Notes under the pieces: model-generated
The model's input: only the letters and a program-made list of their open reading frames with translations
What the model was told of the DNA's origin: nothing
Databases searched by the model: none
Part shown: positions 16,815 to 25,981 of the stretch, in pieces
Position numbering within the stretch: position 1 is the first letter of the stretch
Layout of the letters: the number at the start of each line of letters is the position of its first letter
Program-made: the position numbers and the translations under genes
Origin: Pelagadaptatus sp034112445
Lineage (GTDB): Bacteria > Pseudomonadota > Gammaproteobacteria > Pseudomonadales > Cellvibrionaceae
Length of the DNA: 30,603 bases
Direction: 5' to 3'
Assembly: GCA_034112445.1 (NCBI GenBank)
Contig: JAWUVI010000030.1
Span: 1 to 30,603 of the forward strand

Positions 16815-17192
16815 ATGCAAATAACCCTGCAAAAAAATATAAAACACCTTTTTCTCGCCACCGCGTTAGTTTTTTTGGCCGGCTGCCAGTACTTAGAGTT
16901 TCCTGGAGTTTATAAAATCCAGATTCAACAGGGCAATATCATTACTCAGGATATGATTGATCAGCTACAGCCAGGAATGAGCAAACGCCAAGTTCGCTAT
17001 GTTATGGGCAACCCATTAATTCAAGACACATTCAACCCTGACCGCTGGGATTACTTATACACACTGACAGATGCTGCCGACAATTTAACCAAAGAACGTG
17101 TCAGCATATATTTTGCCGATGACAAATTAACAAGTTTCAATGGTGATTATCGACCAACCAGCGTCAGCACTGCTGAGAGCACTAAGCCTTAA
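16815..17192 (+). CDS. bamE: Outer membrane assembly lipoprotein BamE
   Basis: BamE is a small lipoprotein of the BAM complex that inserts outer-membrane beta-barrels. The ATG at 16815 gives 125 residues, with a lipoprotein signal ending LAGC (lipid-modified Cys24). A GTG at 16800 would add five residues. The SmpA/OmlA domain shows GNIITQDMIDQLQPGMSKRQVRYVMGNP and DTFNPDRWDYLY, both diagnostic. Gln after the Cys agrees with outer-membrane sorting. It is divergent from fur and overlaps the 3' end of ratB by 11 bases, as in Pseudomonas. Confidence 0.95.
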   Translation: MQITLQKNIKHLFLATALVFLAGCQYLEFPGVYKIQIQQGNIITQDMIDQLQPGMSKRQVRYVMGNPLIQDTFNPDRWDYLYTLTDAADNLTKERVSIYFADDKLTSFNGDYRPTSVSTAESTKP

Positions 17193-17496
17193 CTTTAGCT
17201 GCGCGCCTGCGCCTTGCCTCTTTTGGATCCGCCACTAGAGGCCGATATATTTCAATCCTATCTCCAGCCTGCATATGATATTCCGTTGCGGGCTTTAATC
17301 CTTTTGTTCCTAAAGACTGACCAAACAACCCCATTTTTGCGGTATCAATATCAATCTCAGGAAACTCTTTGGTAATTCCCGAGCGACGAACCGCTTCTAT
17401 CGCTGTTGTTTCAGGCTCTACTAGCAACTCTATAATTTTTTGCTTGTGAGGCAGAGCGAAAGCCACCTCCACACTGATCATTTCAATATCCGACAC
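17182..17496 (-). CDS. ratB: RnfH/RatB family ubiquitin-fold protein
   Basis: This small protein belongs to the RnfH/YfjF family, whose biochemical role is unsettled. I chose the GTG at 17496 (104 residues, MSDIEMISVEVAFALP...) because AGGGGGAG lies 7 bases before it; the longer frame starts at a TTG without support. The ubiquitin-like fold is suggested by ISVEVAFALPHKQ, LFGQSLGTKGLKPATEYHMQAGDRIEIYRPL and the basic tail PKEARRRRAAK. It lies downstream of ratA on the same strand and meets bamE tail to tail, the standard ratA-ratB-bamE arrangement. Confidence 0.92.
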   Translation of the reverse strand: MSDIEMISVEVAFALPHKQKIIELLVEPETTAIEAVRRSGITKEFPEIDIDTAKMGLFGQSLGTKGLKPATEYHMQAGDRIEIYRPLVADPKEARRRRAAKVKA

Positions 17497-17554
17497 CGCT
17501 AAACTCCCCCTCAAATTATATTAGTACCTGCACGAACTATTTAACCAAACCCAT

Positions 17555-17989
17555 TTAAGTGCCGTACACATGCTTTGCTCTTTGGCAAACACCATCAACT
17601 AATTCATTGGCTATCTGCTCTAATACTTTACTCGCAGCCCCATGAATAAAACCATTGTCGAATTCAAATTCAAGAGCAAATGAGATTTTACTCGCTGAAG
17701 GAGAAAGCGCTTTAAAATTCCACTCACCTGACAGACGAGTAAACGGGCCTTCAACTAACTGCATTTTCATTGACTCAGGTGGACGCAGTTCATTTCTTGT
17801 AATAAAACTCTGTTTAAAACCCATCCTGCTTAATTCCAACCGAGCTAAAATTTCTTCTTCCGACTCATCAATAACATGCGCCCCGACACAGCCATTCATA
17901 AAACTGGGATATGATGCTATGTCATTCACCAGATCAAACATTAGCTGGTCAGAAAATAACACTAAAGCACTTCGCTCAATTCGTTTCAC
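17555..17989 (-). CDS. ratA: RatA family START/coenzyme Q-binding-type protein
   Basis: The 144-residue protein has the polyketide-cyclase/START fold of RatA/Coq10: ERSALVLFSDQLMFDLVNDIASYPSFMNGCVGAHV at the N-terminus, LVEGPFTRLSGEWNFKAL in the middle, and a C-terminal helix VLEQIANELVDGVCQRAKHVYG. E. coli RatA is reported to inhibit 70S ribosome association; the Coq10 branch binds ubiquinone. The domain is certain, the cellular role less so. It is normally divergent from smpB. Here an NSS symporter gene occupies that place and smpB comes after it. Confidence 0.93.
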   Translation of the reverse strand: MKRIERSALVLFSDQLMFDLVNDIASYPSFMNGCVGAHVIDESEEEILARLELSRMGFKQSFITRNELRPPESMKMQLVEGPFTRLSGEWNFKALSPSASKISFALEFEFDNGFIHGAASKVLEQIANELVDGVCQRAKHVYGT

Positions 17990-18104
17990 TGACTACTCAC
18001 TCTAAATTATTATTGGTCACGCTAAATGACTTCACAGGATTACAGTGTAAAGACTCATAAACGGCAATACCAACATCATCAACACCCAAAACACCAACAC
18101 CCAT

Positions 18105-18134
18105 ATCAACATCAACATCAACATCAACATCAAC
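18105..18134 (+). repeat. Five tandem copies of a hexanucleotide (ATCAAC)
   Basis: Five exact ATCAAC units follow a looser CAAC/ACACC-rich stretch (about 18070-18104). They sit in the 250-base gap between divergent ratA and the first NSS gene, 105 bases before the NSS ATG. A reading frame (18026-18265) crosses them as alternating Gln-His but lacks a ribosome binding site. Copy number could vary by slippage. Confidence 0.9.
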
Positions 18135-18239
18135 AAGAAAGAGTTAACAGACACAACTCGCTATCCTTGATAAAGTATTATCTCTTAAATCACTTCAGAA
18201 TATATAACACCAACAATAAGAAAACAGCAGGCAGTTATC

Positions 18240-19673
18240 ATGGCAATAGCAAGAGAACAGTTTAATTCGCGTATCGGATTTATTCTGGCGGCAGCAGGCT
18301 CAGCAGTAGGAATAGGAAATTTAGTTGGATTCCCCGTTAACGCAGCCAAAAATGGCGGCGCAGCATTCCTGGTTATTTATGCGTTGTTTGTGGTTTTAGT
18401 TTGCTTACCCGTAATGTTAGCCGAACTCGCCGCCGGTCGTCACACGCAAAAAAATCCGTTAGGCGCTTACAATCAGCTTTCTAATAACAGCTCATCAGCA
18501 GGCTTTAGTTTTTGGTCTCTTGGTGGCTGGCTCGCATTAATTACGCCTTATATGATTGCCGTATTCTATGCGGTCATCACTCTTTGGGTGCTAGGTTATT
18601 TTATTGCCACAGTATCAGGGGACCTCGACCAACTCGCTCACGACGACTACTTTAGCAACTTCATTAACAGCAAGTCTATTTTTGTTTATCTTGCCGCTGT
18701 TTCAATTATAGTCAGCGCTATTTTGTACGGTGGCGTAAAAAACGGCATAGAAAGAGCCGCCAAAATAATGATGCCCATGTTATTTATTATGCTGCTCTGC
18801 CTAGTGGCTTTTGTACTGACTCAAGACAATGCGATGCTTGGGGTTAAATTCTATTTAATTCCTGATTTCAGTAAAATAACCCCACAAGTTATTAATGGCG
18901 CGATGGCTCAAGCCTTTTTCTCCTTATCGCTCGGCATGGGAATATTAATTACTTACGGCTCATATATGAAGCGCACCAGCAGCATCGCTTTTTCCGCTAA
19001 AATGGTGGCGTTAACCGATACAGCCGTCGCATTCACAGCAGGACTGATGGTCTTACCCGCTATATTTTCTTTTAACCCAGACATTAACCCAGATGAACTC
19101 TCCAATTCTTCCATCTCGTTGATTTTTGGCTTTTTACCTAAAATATTCATCGCCATGCAAACCACCATTGGCTACTTTGGCGCCAGCGTATTTGCCAGCA
19201 TTTTCTTTTTATTGGTGTTATTTGCAGCTCTAACCTCATTAGTTTCTATAACAGAAGTCCCTATTTCAGCCGTTATGGACGAGAAAAAAACATCTCGTAA
19301 AAAAGCAGTCTTAATTATTGGCGCAACCGCCGGTTTAATTGCGTTAGCCTGTTCGGTTTCGTTTGGCATGGTAGACAGCCTGACCAACTTCACCAGCTAT
19401 GGAGGCCAAACCAAATCATTGTTTGATGTCATTATTGATGTTTTTTACGATACCATTTTACCACTCAATGGCTTTTTGATCTGTATGCTAGTGAGTTATC
19501 GCTGGAAGAAAGCCAACTTCGATAAAGAACTCGAGTTGGGAGATCCTGATTACAAAGGTTCATTGCTGGAACGCTACGTTAATGTTTCCTTAACAACATT
19601 TATTCCCGTTATTTTGTTGCTGATCTTTATTAACACGGTACTATTGAAATTCTTCGGCATCAGCATCATTTAA
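18240..19673 (+). CDS. Sodium-dependent NSS/SNF-family symporter (first copy)
   Basis: This 477-residue LeuT-fold transporter has about 11-12 membrane segments. TM1 is diagnostic: SRIGFILAAAGSAVGIGN. The sodium-site residues Ala22, Val23 and Asn27 align at the LeuT numbers. Position 30 is Gly (GNLVGFPVNAAKNGG), where LeuT has the gating Arg30. NSS proteins move amino acids or similar amines with Na+; the substrate here cannot be told. It is paralogous to the gene at 23709, with the same REQF-SR-GFI opening. It sits between ratA and smpB, which are usually neighbours, so it is an accessory insertion. No terminator is visible before smpB, 37 bases on. Confidence 0.93.
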   Translation: MAIAREQFNSRIGFILAAAGSAVGIGNLVGFPVNAAKNGGAAFLVIYALFVVLVCLPVMLAELAAGRHTQKNPLGAYNQLSNNSSSAGFSFWSLGGWLALITPYMIAVFYAVITLWVLGYFIATVSGDLDQLAHDDYFSNFINSKSIFVYLAAVSIIVSAILYGGVKNGIERAAKIMMPMLFIMLLCLVAFVLTQDNAMLGVKFYLIPDFSKITPQVINGAMAQAFFSLSLGMGILITYGSYMKRTSSIAFSAKMVALTDTAVAFTAGLMVLPAIFSFNPDINPDELSNSSISLIFGFLPKIFIAMQTTIGYFGASVFASIFFLLVLFAALTSLVSITEVPISAVMDEKKTSRKKAVLIIGATAGLIALACSVSFGMVDSLTNFTSYGGQTKSLFDVIIDVFYDTILPLNGFLICMLVSYRWKKANFDKELELGDPDYKGSLLERYVNVSLTTFIPVILLLIFINTVLLKFFGISII

Positions 19674-19710
19674 TAGCTTATCAACCTCGCACACAGCAGT
19701 ATTTATTTTT

Positions 19711-20187
19711 ATGGCTAAGAAAAACAAAAAAACATCGCCCGGCTCCATCGCGCAAAATAAGAAAGCCCGCTTTGATTATCATCTCACTGATAAATACGAA
19801 GCAGGCTTGGTCTTAAAAGGCTGGGAAGTTAAAAGCCTGCGTGAAGGCAAAGTTCAAATTGTCGACACTCATGTGTTTTTCAAAAACGGTGAGGCTTGGT
19901 TGCTTAATGCCCAGATACAACCTCTACCTACCGCATCAACTCACTTTGTTACCGAGCCCAACCGACAGCGTAAGCTTCTGCTTAAAAACAAAGAGATTGC
20001 CAAACTACAACAAGCTGTAGACCAAAAAGATTACACCTGCGTGTGCACTGCACTCTATTGGAAAGGCCATTTAATTAAATGTGAAATTGCTTTGGCTAAA
20101 GGTAAAAAGCAACACGATAAACGTGAAGATGAAAAACAAAAAGACTGGAACCGCGAAAAGCAAAGACTGTTTCAAAAGCATGTGTAA
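19711..20187 (+). CDS. smpB: tmRNA-binding protein SmpB
   Basis: SmpB binds the tRNA-like part of tmRNA and brings it to stalled ribosomes for trans-translation. The 158-residue protein shows KTSPGSIAQNKKARFDYHLTDKYEAGLVLKGWEVKSLR in the N-terminal half and the basic C-terminal tail (KKQHDKREDEKQKDWNREKQR) that enters the decoding centre. Length is normal. The partner RNA gene, ssrA, is at 30213, about 10 kb away rather than adjacent. The ribosome binding site is weak. Confidence 0.97.
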   Translation: MAKKNKKTSPGSIAQNKKARFDYHLTDKYEAGLVLKGWEVKSLREGKVQIVDTHVFFKNGEAWLLNAQIQPLPTASTHFVTEPNRQRKLLLKNKEIAKLQQAVDQKDYTCVCTALYWKGHLIKCEIALAKGKKQHDKREDEKQKDWNREKQRLFQKHV

Positions 20188-20195
20188 CAGTTGAA

Positions 20196-20801
20196 TCAAC
20201 CCCACATTATTCGCGCTGCAATAAGGATTAATAACACACCAAATACCTTTTGCACTCGACCTAGATTAGCTTCCAGCCTCTTCATCACCAAAGGGTGAGA
20301 AACCATCACAGCCACAAACGAATACCAGAGTGCATCGACAAAAGCTGAAACCCCAGCCATTCCCAACTTTTGATCAAGCCCTGAATTCACATCAATAAAT
20401 TGTGAATAGACCGCAAGAAAGAACAAAGCCAACTTGGGATTCAGGAACGCCGTAAAAAAACCGACTAAAGATCCTTTAAAACGCCCTACATTGCTTTGTC
20501 CATCACTTGGCAGTTCATCCTTTGCCGTCAGCGATTTATACGCAATAAATAATAAAAACGCAGCACCAAGCCAACGCAAAAAATCAAATATCTGCGGTGT
20601 ATTTTGGATAACAAGCGCCAAACCCAACGCAGCCAATAAAGCATAGCAACCCACACCGACACCATGAGCTACCGCAGTATATACACCTTGCTGACGCCCG
20701 CCTTTAACGGTTTGATCAATTACCACTCCCAAGCTTACCCCCGGACTTGCGGCGCCTAAAAAGCACAATCCAACTAAGGTTAACCATTCAAGAATCGACA
20801 T
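20196..20801 (-). CDS. LysE/RhtB-family amino acid exporter
   Basis: This 201-residue protein has about six membrane segments and the family start LEWLTLVGLCFLGAASPGVSLGVV, in which the GxxSPG motif is typical of RhtB/LeuE exporters. FFTAFLNPKLALFF (about 113-126) is the second family motif. Members export amino acids such as homoserine, threonine, leucine or lysine by proton antiport. The substrate cannot be predicted here. It converges on smpB with 8 bases between the stops, and the terminator of the TonB-receptor gene separates it from that gene upstream. Confidence 0.9.
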   Translation of the reverse strand: MSILEWLTLVGLCFLGAASPGVSLGVVIDQTVKGGRQQGVYTAVAHGVGVGCYALLAALGLALVIQNTPQIFDFLRWLGAAFLLFIAYKSLTAKDELPSDGQSNVGRFKGSLVGFFTAFLNPKLALFFLAVYSQFIDVNSGLDQKLGMAGVSAFVDALWYSFVAVMVSHPLVMKRLEANLGRVQKVFGVLLILIAARIMWG

Positions 20802-20829
20802 CTCATTCCTCTATAATATTGATACATAT

Positions 20830-20854
20830 AAAAAAGGGCACCGAAGTGCCCTTT
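20830..20854 (-). terminator. Intrinsic terminator of the TonB-dependent receptor gene
   Basis: On the minus strand AAAGGGCAC and GTGCCCTTT pair in a 9-bp stem around a TTCG tetraloop and run on into T's. It lies 22 bases past the receptor stop. Confidence 0.9.
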
Positions 20855-20875
20855 GATTTATCCCTTAAGATGCAA

Positions 20876-23482
20876 TTAAAAGCTTGCAGAGATTCTTGCG
20901 TACCAAAAAGCACCATTAAATCCATACGGAGAAGTTACAGCATACTTTTGCCCCAAGTAATTCAGAGTGCCATTTGCTTCTTTATCTGGATATTCATCAA
21001 ACACATTATCACCGCCTACTGTTAGCGTGTATTTATTATCGAATGTGTATCTAGCCTCTAAATCCACTAAAACAGCACCTGAATAATCCGTGGTATCAGT
21101 AGCATCCCCGGGTCCAAATAAACCTCCAGTAGAAGACCAATCGCCATAATTATTAAAGCGAATCAAACCATCAAACTCACCTTGCATATAATTAAAGGTC
21201 AGAACTGAACTGTGCTCAGGAACCTGATTTTCCAAATCATATACACGACCTTCATTAATGGATCCAGACTTCACATCAGATACTTTTTGAGTGTTGTAAT
21301 TATGGCGGAAATCGATGCCTAGCATACCGTCTCCAAGTTCCATTTCTGTACTGACAATTAAGTCAACGCCAGAAATATTGGATTCAAAACCATTCACAAA
21401 GAAGTTACCATTACTGCCCAGCAATAAAGCTGCACCGGCAACCCCCGCATTAGTCAAAGTCACTACATCCGCTGCATCAATAGTAAAGTTACTTAGAGCT
21501 ACACGATCTTTAATCGTAATGTCGTAGTAATCCACCGTAACCATAATATTATCGGTAGGCTCATAAACAAAACCTGTAGTGAAGCTAAAAGACTCTTCCG
21601 TATCTAACTCTTCAGCACCCAAAGCTGCAGAGATCGGATGATCAACTGGATAGGTACCACTTGGAATTAAATTACCACCGGAATCAGAAGTAGTCGTAAC
21701 ATTTAGAGTGTGAACTTGACCTGGAGTCGGGGCACGGAAACCAGTATTAACTGTTCCTCTGACCGCAAGCTGATCGTTAATTTGATAACGAGAAGAAATC
21801 TTCCAATCTAATGTCGTATCGAACTCATCATAGCTTTCATAGCGCAACGCAATGGCAGCAGACCAGTCTTCAGTAAAATCAGTTTCAAGATCAATATAGG
21901 CTGCATAGCTATCACTTTCGAAAGAGCCCGCCGTATCAGGAGCGAAACCTTGGAAACCATCAGAGCCTACACCAAAGATTGCCGCCGTTGGACCGGCTTC
22001 ATATGAAGCGCTATCACCCGCGCCAATTTTATATGTTTCATTACGCCACTCTAAACCAAAGCCCATATTTAAAGGTGAGTCATCCCAAGTCTTTACAAAA
22101 TCAGCGTTAAATCCTGTTTCTTCTTGAGTTAACGTGCCCGGTTTAAAACTAGTAGGCGATAGACCGCCTAAACTTGGATTAATTGAATCCTCCAAAACAT
22201 ACGAAACTTCGTTCTCAGCAAAACGGGCCTTAACATCCCAGCTTAAATTATCGTTAATGTCTCCCTTTGCTCCTATCACGAACGCATAATCTGTGATTTC
22301 AGCACCAAACTTAGGGCTATAGCCTCCAGGAAACTGTGTATTAATAGGGTTTAACAATGAAAAACCGCTTGGCGCTGCACTGGCAGTTAAATAATCAGCG
22401 GGGTTCAAACCAGCTCCTGTGATTGCGGCTACCTGAGCTGCGGTAGCAAAATCAGCAATTCCATCTGGGGCACCAGCCGTACCGTCGCCTATTCCATTAT
22501 CAATCATAAGCGTCGATCTTGGAGTGATCGCTAAATTATTAGCCGCAGTAGGTAAAACAGGTGTGCGATAAAAAAAGCCAGACAGTGTATCGTTTTTCAT
22601 ATAACTGGCGTTGCCATAAAGCTCAACGCTATCGTTTAAGTCAATTCCAGCATTAATGAATAGCTTATCGGATTCAATATCCGGATCGCCCCAGCGTTGA
22701 CCATAACCATCGTAATCTACTGATCCAGCCCCAACAATTGCGGCCACGCCTTGAGCATCAGGGCGTGGCGTTCCTCGGCTGGTGATATCTGACGTTGAAT
22801 GCTCCACTGTAGCATTCAAGAATCCATTTTCTCCTAGTTCAAAACCGGCATTGGCACTAATCGTAAAGCGCTCTCCATCACCCTCAGAATACTCTCCGTA
22901 TTGAGTAGAGACATTAAATCCTTCACTAGCATCATTTAGAATAACGTTTACAACACCGGCAATTGCATCCGATCCATATTGTGCAGAAGCTCCGTCACGC
23001 AAAACTTCAACACGTTTAATTGCGGCAGCAGGAAATGCGGAAAAATCTACACCTTGTGAACCTTGGTTAACCGTTCCTAACGGAGCCAATTGCAAGTTAA
23101 CTAGAGCCGATCGATGACGACGAACACCGTTCACAAGAACCATTGTGTGATCTGGCGATAGATTTCTTAATGTAACAGGACGAACAAAAGCAGTACCATC
23201 AGCAATTGGAAACCTTTGCGTATTAAGTGATGGCGCAACTTTAGTAAGTGAGTCAGTTAAATTAAATGAACCTTGCTGGCCTATAGCCTCCCCTCCAATC
23301 AGATCAATTGGTGACAAAGTTTCAGTGGGGGAAACACCTTCTCTACGAGTACCTGTTACTACAACCTCTTCAATTGTGTCCGCACCATCCTGAGCCATAG
23401 CCCCAGACATTGCTAACGAACTCGCAAACGCGGGAACCATAACGCAGAACGCCGCTTTCTTAGCGGCTGATTTATATGACAT
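20876..23482 (-). CDS. TonB-dependent outer membrane receptor
   Basis: This 868-residue protein has a signal peptide ending AMA at 28-30. A TonB box (TIEEVVVTG, 36-44) follows, then a plug domain with LRNLSPDHTMVLVNGVRRHRS and VEVLRDGASAQYGSDAIAGVVNVIL. A long 22-strand-type barrel follows and ends in aromatic Phe (ARISASF). It imports a large or scarce substrate across the outer membrane using TonB energy. The barrel gives no recognisable siderophore or vitamin B12 signature, and no Fur box was seen upstream, so the ligand is unknown. AGGAGAG is a strong ribosome binding site. It is divergent from the second NSS symporter across a 226-base gap, which may mean shared control. Confidence 0.93.
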   Translation of the reverse strand: MSYKSAAKKAAFCVMVPAFASSLAMSGAMAQDGADTIEEVVVTGTRREGVSPTETLSPIDLIGGEAIGQQGSFNLTDSLTKVAPSLNTQRFPIADGTAFVRPVTLRNLSPDHTMVLVNGVRRHRSALVNLQLAPLGTVNQGSQGVDFSAFPAAAIKRVEVLRDGASAQYGSDAIAGVVNVILNDASEGFNVSTQYGEYSEGDGERFTISANAGFELGENGFLNATVEHSTSDITSRGTPRPDAQGVAAIVGAGSVDYDGYGQRWGDPDIESDKLFINAGIDLNDSVELYGNASYMKNDTLSGFFYRTPVLPTAANNLAITPRSTLMIDNGIGDGTAGAPDGIADFATAAQVAAITGAGLNPADYLTASAAPSGFSLLNPINTQFPGGYSPKFGAEITDYAFVIGAKGDINDNLSWDVKARFAENEVSYVLEDSINPSLGGLSPTSFKPGTLTQEETGFNADFVKTWDDSPLNMGFGLEWRNETYKIGAGDSASYEAGPTAAIFGVGSDGFQGFAPDTAGSFESDSYAAYIDLETDFTEDWSAAIALRYESYDEFDTTLDWKISSRYQINDQLAVRGTVNTGFRAPTPGQVHTLNVTTTSDSGGNLIPSGTYPVDHPISAALGAEELDTEESFSFTTGFVYEPTDNIMVTVDYYDITIKDRVALSNFTIDAADVVTLTNAGVAGAALLLGSNGNFFVNGFESNISGVDLIVSTEMELGDGMLGIDFRHNYNTQKVSDVKSGSINEGRVYDLENQVPEHSSVLTFNYMQGEFDGLIRFNNYGDWSSTGGLFGPGDATDTTDYSGAVLVDLEARYTFDNKYTLTVGGDNVFDEYPDKEANGTLNYLGQKYAVTSPYGFNGAFWYARISASF

Positions 23483-23708
23483 TTCACTCTCCTACTATTA
23501 TTATTTTTATTATTCAGGTCTTGTTCGCCTAAATATTTATTCCCCTTAGCTTCACTAAGAGATTCATAGATTTAAGACTATATCCTTTAAAACGTCTATA
23601 TCAAAAGACCTGATTATCTTGGAAATTTTTTATGTCGGTATTACCCATCACCAAACGATGTCGTTATACTCACCCTCAACATAAAATAACAATAAATTTG
23701 AGCCCATT

Positions 23709-25055
23709 ATGAGCGCACCAAGAGAACAATTTTCATCGCGAACTGGTTTTATCATGGCCGCCGCTGGCTCTGCCATTGGACTTGGTAATATATGGGGTTT
23801 TCCTACTCAGACCGCCTCTAATGGTGGTGGCGCCTTTGTAATGGTGTATTTTATTTTGGCTTTCTTTTTAGCCTACCCCGCCTTGATGGCCGAGTTGATT
23901 ATTGGCCGTCACGCCAAAGCCAATATCGTTACCGCCTTGCGGGGCATTGCCACCAACAAAGCTACTTTTGCCATAGGCTCCGGCGTTGGCTTTTGGGGTG
24001 TTATTACGGCCAGCTTGATCTTGGCTTTTTACGCCATTGTCGCTGGCTGGATGTTGTCGTATTTATTTGAGTCCCTCACTAACATGGCTGGCTGGACTCA
24101 AGCCAGTAACTGGCTAATTACCTTTGGAACCGAGCGTAACATTATCTCTATGGGCATATTCATGCTGCTCACCATGGCCATTATTGCCAGAGGCATAGAG
24201 AGCGGAATTGAAAAGTGGTCGACACGACTGATGCCGATGCTATTCAGCATACTGGCCGGGCTGATCATTTATGTACTGATGCAAGATGGCGCTGTTGAAG
24301 GCCTTAAAGTTTATTTGATTCCAGATTTTAACCACATCACTCCGTCTTTAATTTTAAACGCCATGGGCCAAGCGTTCTTCTCATTATCGCTCGGTGTCGG
24401 CACTATGCTTATTTATGGCTCCTACCTTAGCAAACAAGAGAGCCTTCCAAAGCTCGGCGTAATGGTGACCTTTGTAGATTCTGGTATCGCCTTTATTGCT
24501 GGATTACTTATTATTCCCGCCATGTTTGTTGCGCAGAAAAATGGTGTCACTATCTTTAATGACGACGGCTCCATGATTGCGGGTCCGGATTTAATCTTCC
24601 AAGTTTTACCCAGCCTATTTAACTCGATGGGCGACATTGGCGTTTTCGTCGCCTTTGCATTTTTCAGTCTTATGAGTATCGCCGCCGTAACATCTTCTAT
24701 ATCAATGCTTGAAGTACCCGTCTCTTTTGTCACCGAAGCAACATCGGCTACGCGGCATCAGTCAACGGCTATTATTGGTGTCATCATTTTTACCATTTCC
24801 ACATTAATACTTCTCAATTTCGATATGTTATTTGGCTTTGTTATCAACCTAACCACTGTCTACAGCCAACCTTTACTGGGTGTAATGCTATGTGTTTTTG
24901 TGGGTTGGGTATGGCACAGAGATAATTTACTGAATGAAATTAAAGATGGCCAACCCGACATAGAACAAACTCTATTCTGGAAAATATGGCCCAGCTATGT
25001 ACGCTTCGTTTGTCCCCTTTTAATCTTAGCGACGTTTGTACAAAGTATTATTTAA
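23709..25055 (+). CDS. Sodium-dependent NSS/SNF-family symporter (second copy)
   Basis: This 448-residue LeuT-fold transporter has TM1 SRTGFIMAAAGSAIGLGN followed by IWGFPTQTASNGGGAF. It is clearly paralogous to the 18240 gene: the matching blocks include YLIPDFNHITPSLILNAMGQAFFSLSLGVG against YLIPDFSKITPQVINGAMAQAFFSLSLGMG. Position 30 is again Gly instead of the LeuT gating Arg. It is divergent from the TonB receptor and ends at a strong shared terminator. An inner-membrane partner for the receptor substrate is possible but is inference from position only. Confidence 0.93.
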   Translation: MSAPREQFSSRTGFIMAAAGSAIGLGNIWGFPTQTASNGGGAFVMVYFILAFFLAYPALMAELIIGRHAKANIVTALRGIATNKATFAIGSGVGFWGVITASLILAFYAIVAGWMLSYLFESLTNMAGWTQASNWLITFGTERNIISMGIFMLLTMAIIARGIESGIEKWSTRLMPMLFSILAGLIIYVLMQDGAVEGLKVYLIPDFNHITPSLILNAMGQAFFSLSLGVGTMLIYGSYLSKQESLPKLGVMVTFVDSGIAFIAGLLIIPAMFVAQKNGVTIFNDDGSMIAGPDLIFQVLPSLFNSMGDIGVFVAFAFFSLMSIAAVTSSISMLEVPVSFVTEATSATRHQSTAIIGVIIFTISTLILLNFDMLFGFVINLTTVYSQPLLGVMLCVFVGWVWHRDNLLNEIKDGQPDIEQTLFWKIWPSYVRFVCPLLILATFVQSII

Positions 25056-25060
25056 CTCAT

Positions 25061-25090
25061 AAAAAAGGCTCCGTAATGGGAGCCTTTTTT
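25061..25090. terminator. Bidirectional intrinsic terminator
   Basis: A perfect 12-bp stem (AAAAAAGGCTCC / GGAGCCTTTTTT, loop of six) lies between the second NSS gene and the convergent GST gene. The A-run on one side and the T-run on the other make it work for both strands. Confidence 0.95.
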
Positions 25091-25109
25091 ATGTTGCCGC
25101 AAAGATTAT

Positions 25110-25775
25110 TTACGATCCAAATGCCTGCAAAAATTGCTGCTCTTCTGATAAAGCGTTTTTAAATATTTCCAACCCCATCATGCGCTCAATATAAGCCGCA
25201 ACTTCTGGCCATACCGCAGCGTCACACACATAATTACAATGCGACAAAGTAAGAAATTGGCTCCCTACAGCGATGTCGGCCAACGTGACTGAATCACCCA
25301 TCAAATAATCGCTTTTTAGTTGCTCGGTTAGATAATCAAAAATTGCTGGAATTTCTGTTCCTAACGCCAAATCAATATCCGCTTGAATAGGTTCACGCCC
25401 AAAGACATTTTTAGCCAAAACCAATTCAGCAAACAAATGCCCACCTATCGCCGGAGCCATTTTGCTGCTCATGTACTCTTCAAACCATAACGTCTTAGCC
25501 GCCTGCATAGGATCAGCTGATACAAGCACCGGCTCAGGGTGAGCTCGCTCAAGCCAAGCACACATGATGGTTGAGTCGGCTAAGTAATCATCGTTAACGC
25601 GCAACAAAGGGATTTTTCCCAAAGGGCTATTCTCTAAAAACTCGGCTGGCTTATCGGCACCAGGAATAGGCATCACTGGGATTTTTTCGTAATCAACGCC
25701 TTTAAAATCTAGCGCCAAACGAACTTTTCTCACATAAGGAGAAAGCACCACACCATATAAAGAAATCTTTTCCAT
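25110..25775 (-). CDS. Glutathione S-transferase family protein
   Basis: This 221-residue protein has an N-terminal thioredoxin-like domain: LYGVVLSPYVRKVRLAL at 6-22, then NSPLGKIPLL at 49-58 with the cis-Pro, then ADST at 66-69 for the glutathione gamma-glutamyl group. An all-helical C-terminal domain with GDSVTLADIAVGS (the N-capping box) follows. Such enzymes conjugate or reduce with glutathione; the actual substrate is unknown. It stands alone, sharing a terminator with the NSS gene. Confidence 0.9.
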   Translation of the reverse strand: MEKISLYGVVLSPYVRKVRLALDFKGVDYEKIPVMPIPGADKPAEFLENSPLGKIPLLRVNDDYLADSTIMCAWLERAHPEPVLVSADPMQAAKTLWFEEYMSSKMAPAIGGHLFAELVLAKNVFGREPIQADIDLALGTEIPAIFDYLTEQLKSDYLMGDSVTLADIAVGSQFLTLSHCNYVCDAAVWPEVAAYIERMMGLEIFKNALSEEQQFLQAFGS

Positions 25776-25981
25776 TATTTATTCACTCGGTAATTTATTA
25801 TTCGCATCACACTCAACACATAGCTTTTAAAGGTATATAAGCAGTCAAACATGAAATAAAAATAGCAGAACTTTCGAGACAAATGTAAAGCTACCCGTCC
25901 CGCCTAAATAGCTGTACGCATAGTAGTGTTTATTTATAAATATAGATAAAGATTTAATCATCCCCGTGTGGATACACTCAT

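Noticed and set aside
18026..18265. 79-codon His/Gln-rich reading frame before the first NSS gene
   Set aside because: No ribosome binding site before its ATG, it overlaps the NSS start out of frame, and its composition is simply the hexanucleotide repeat translated. Kept as a repeat finding only.
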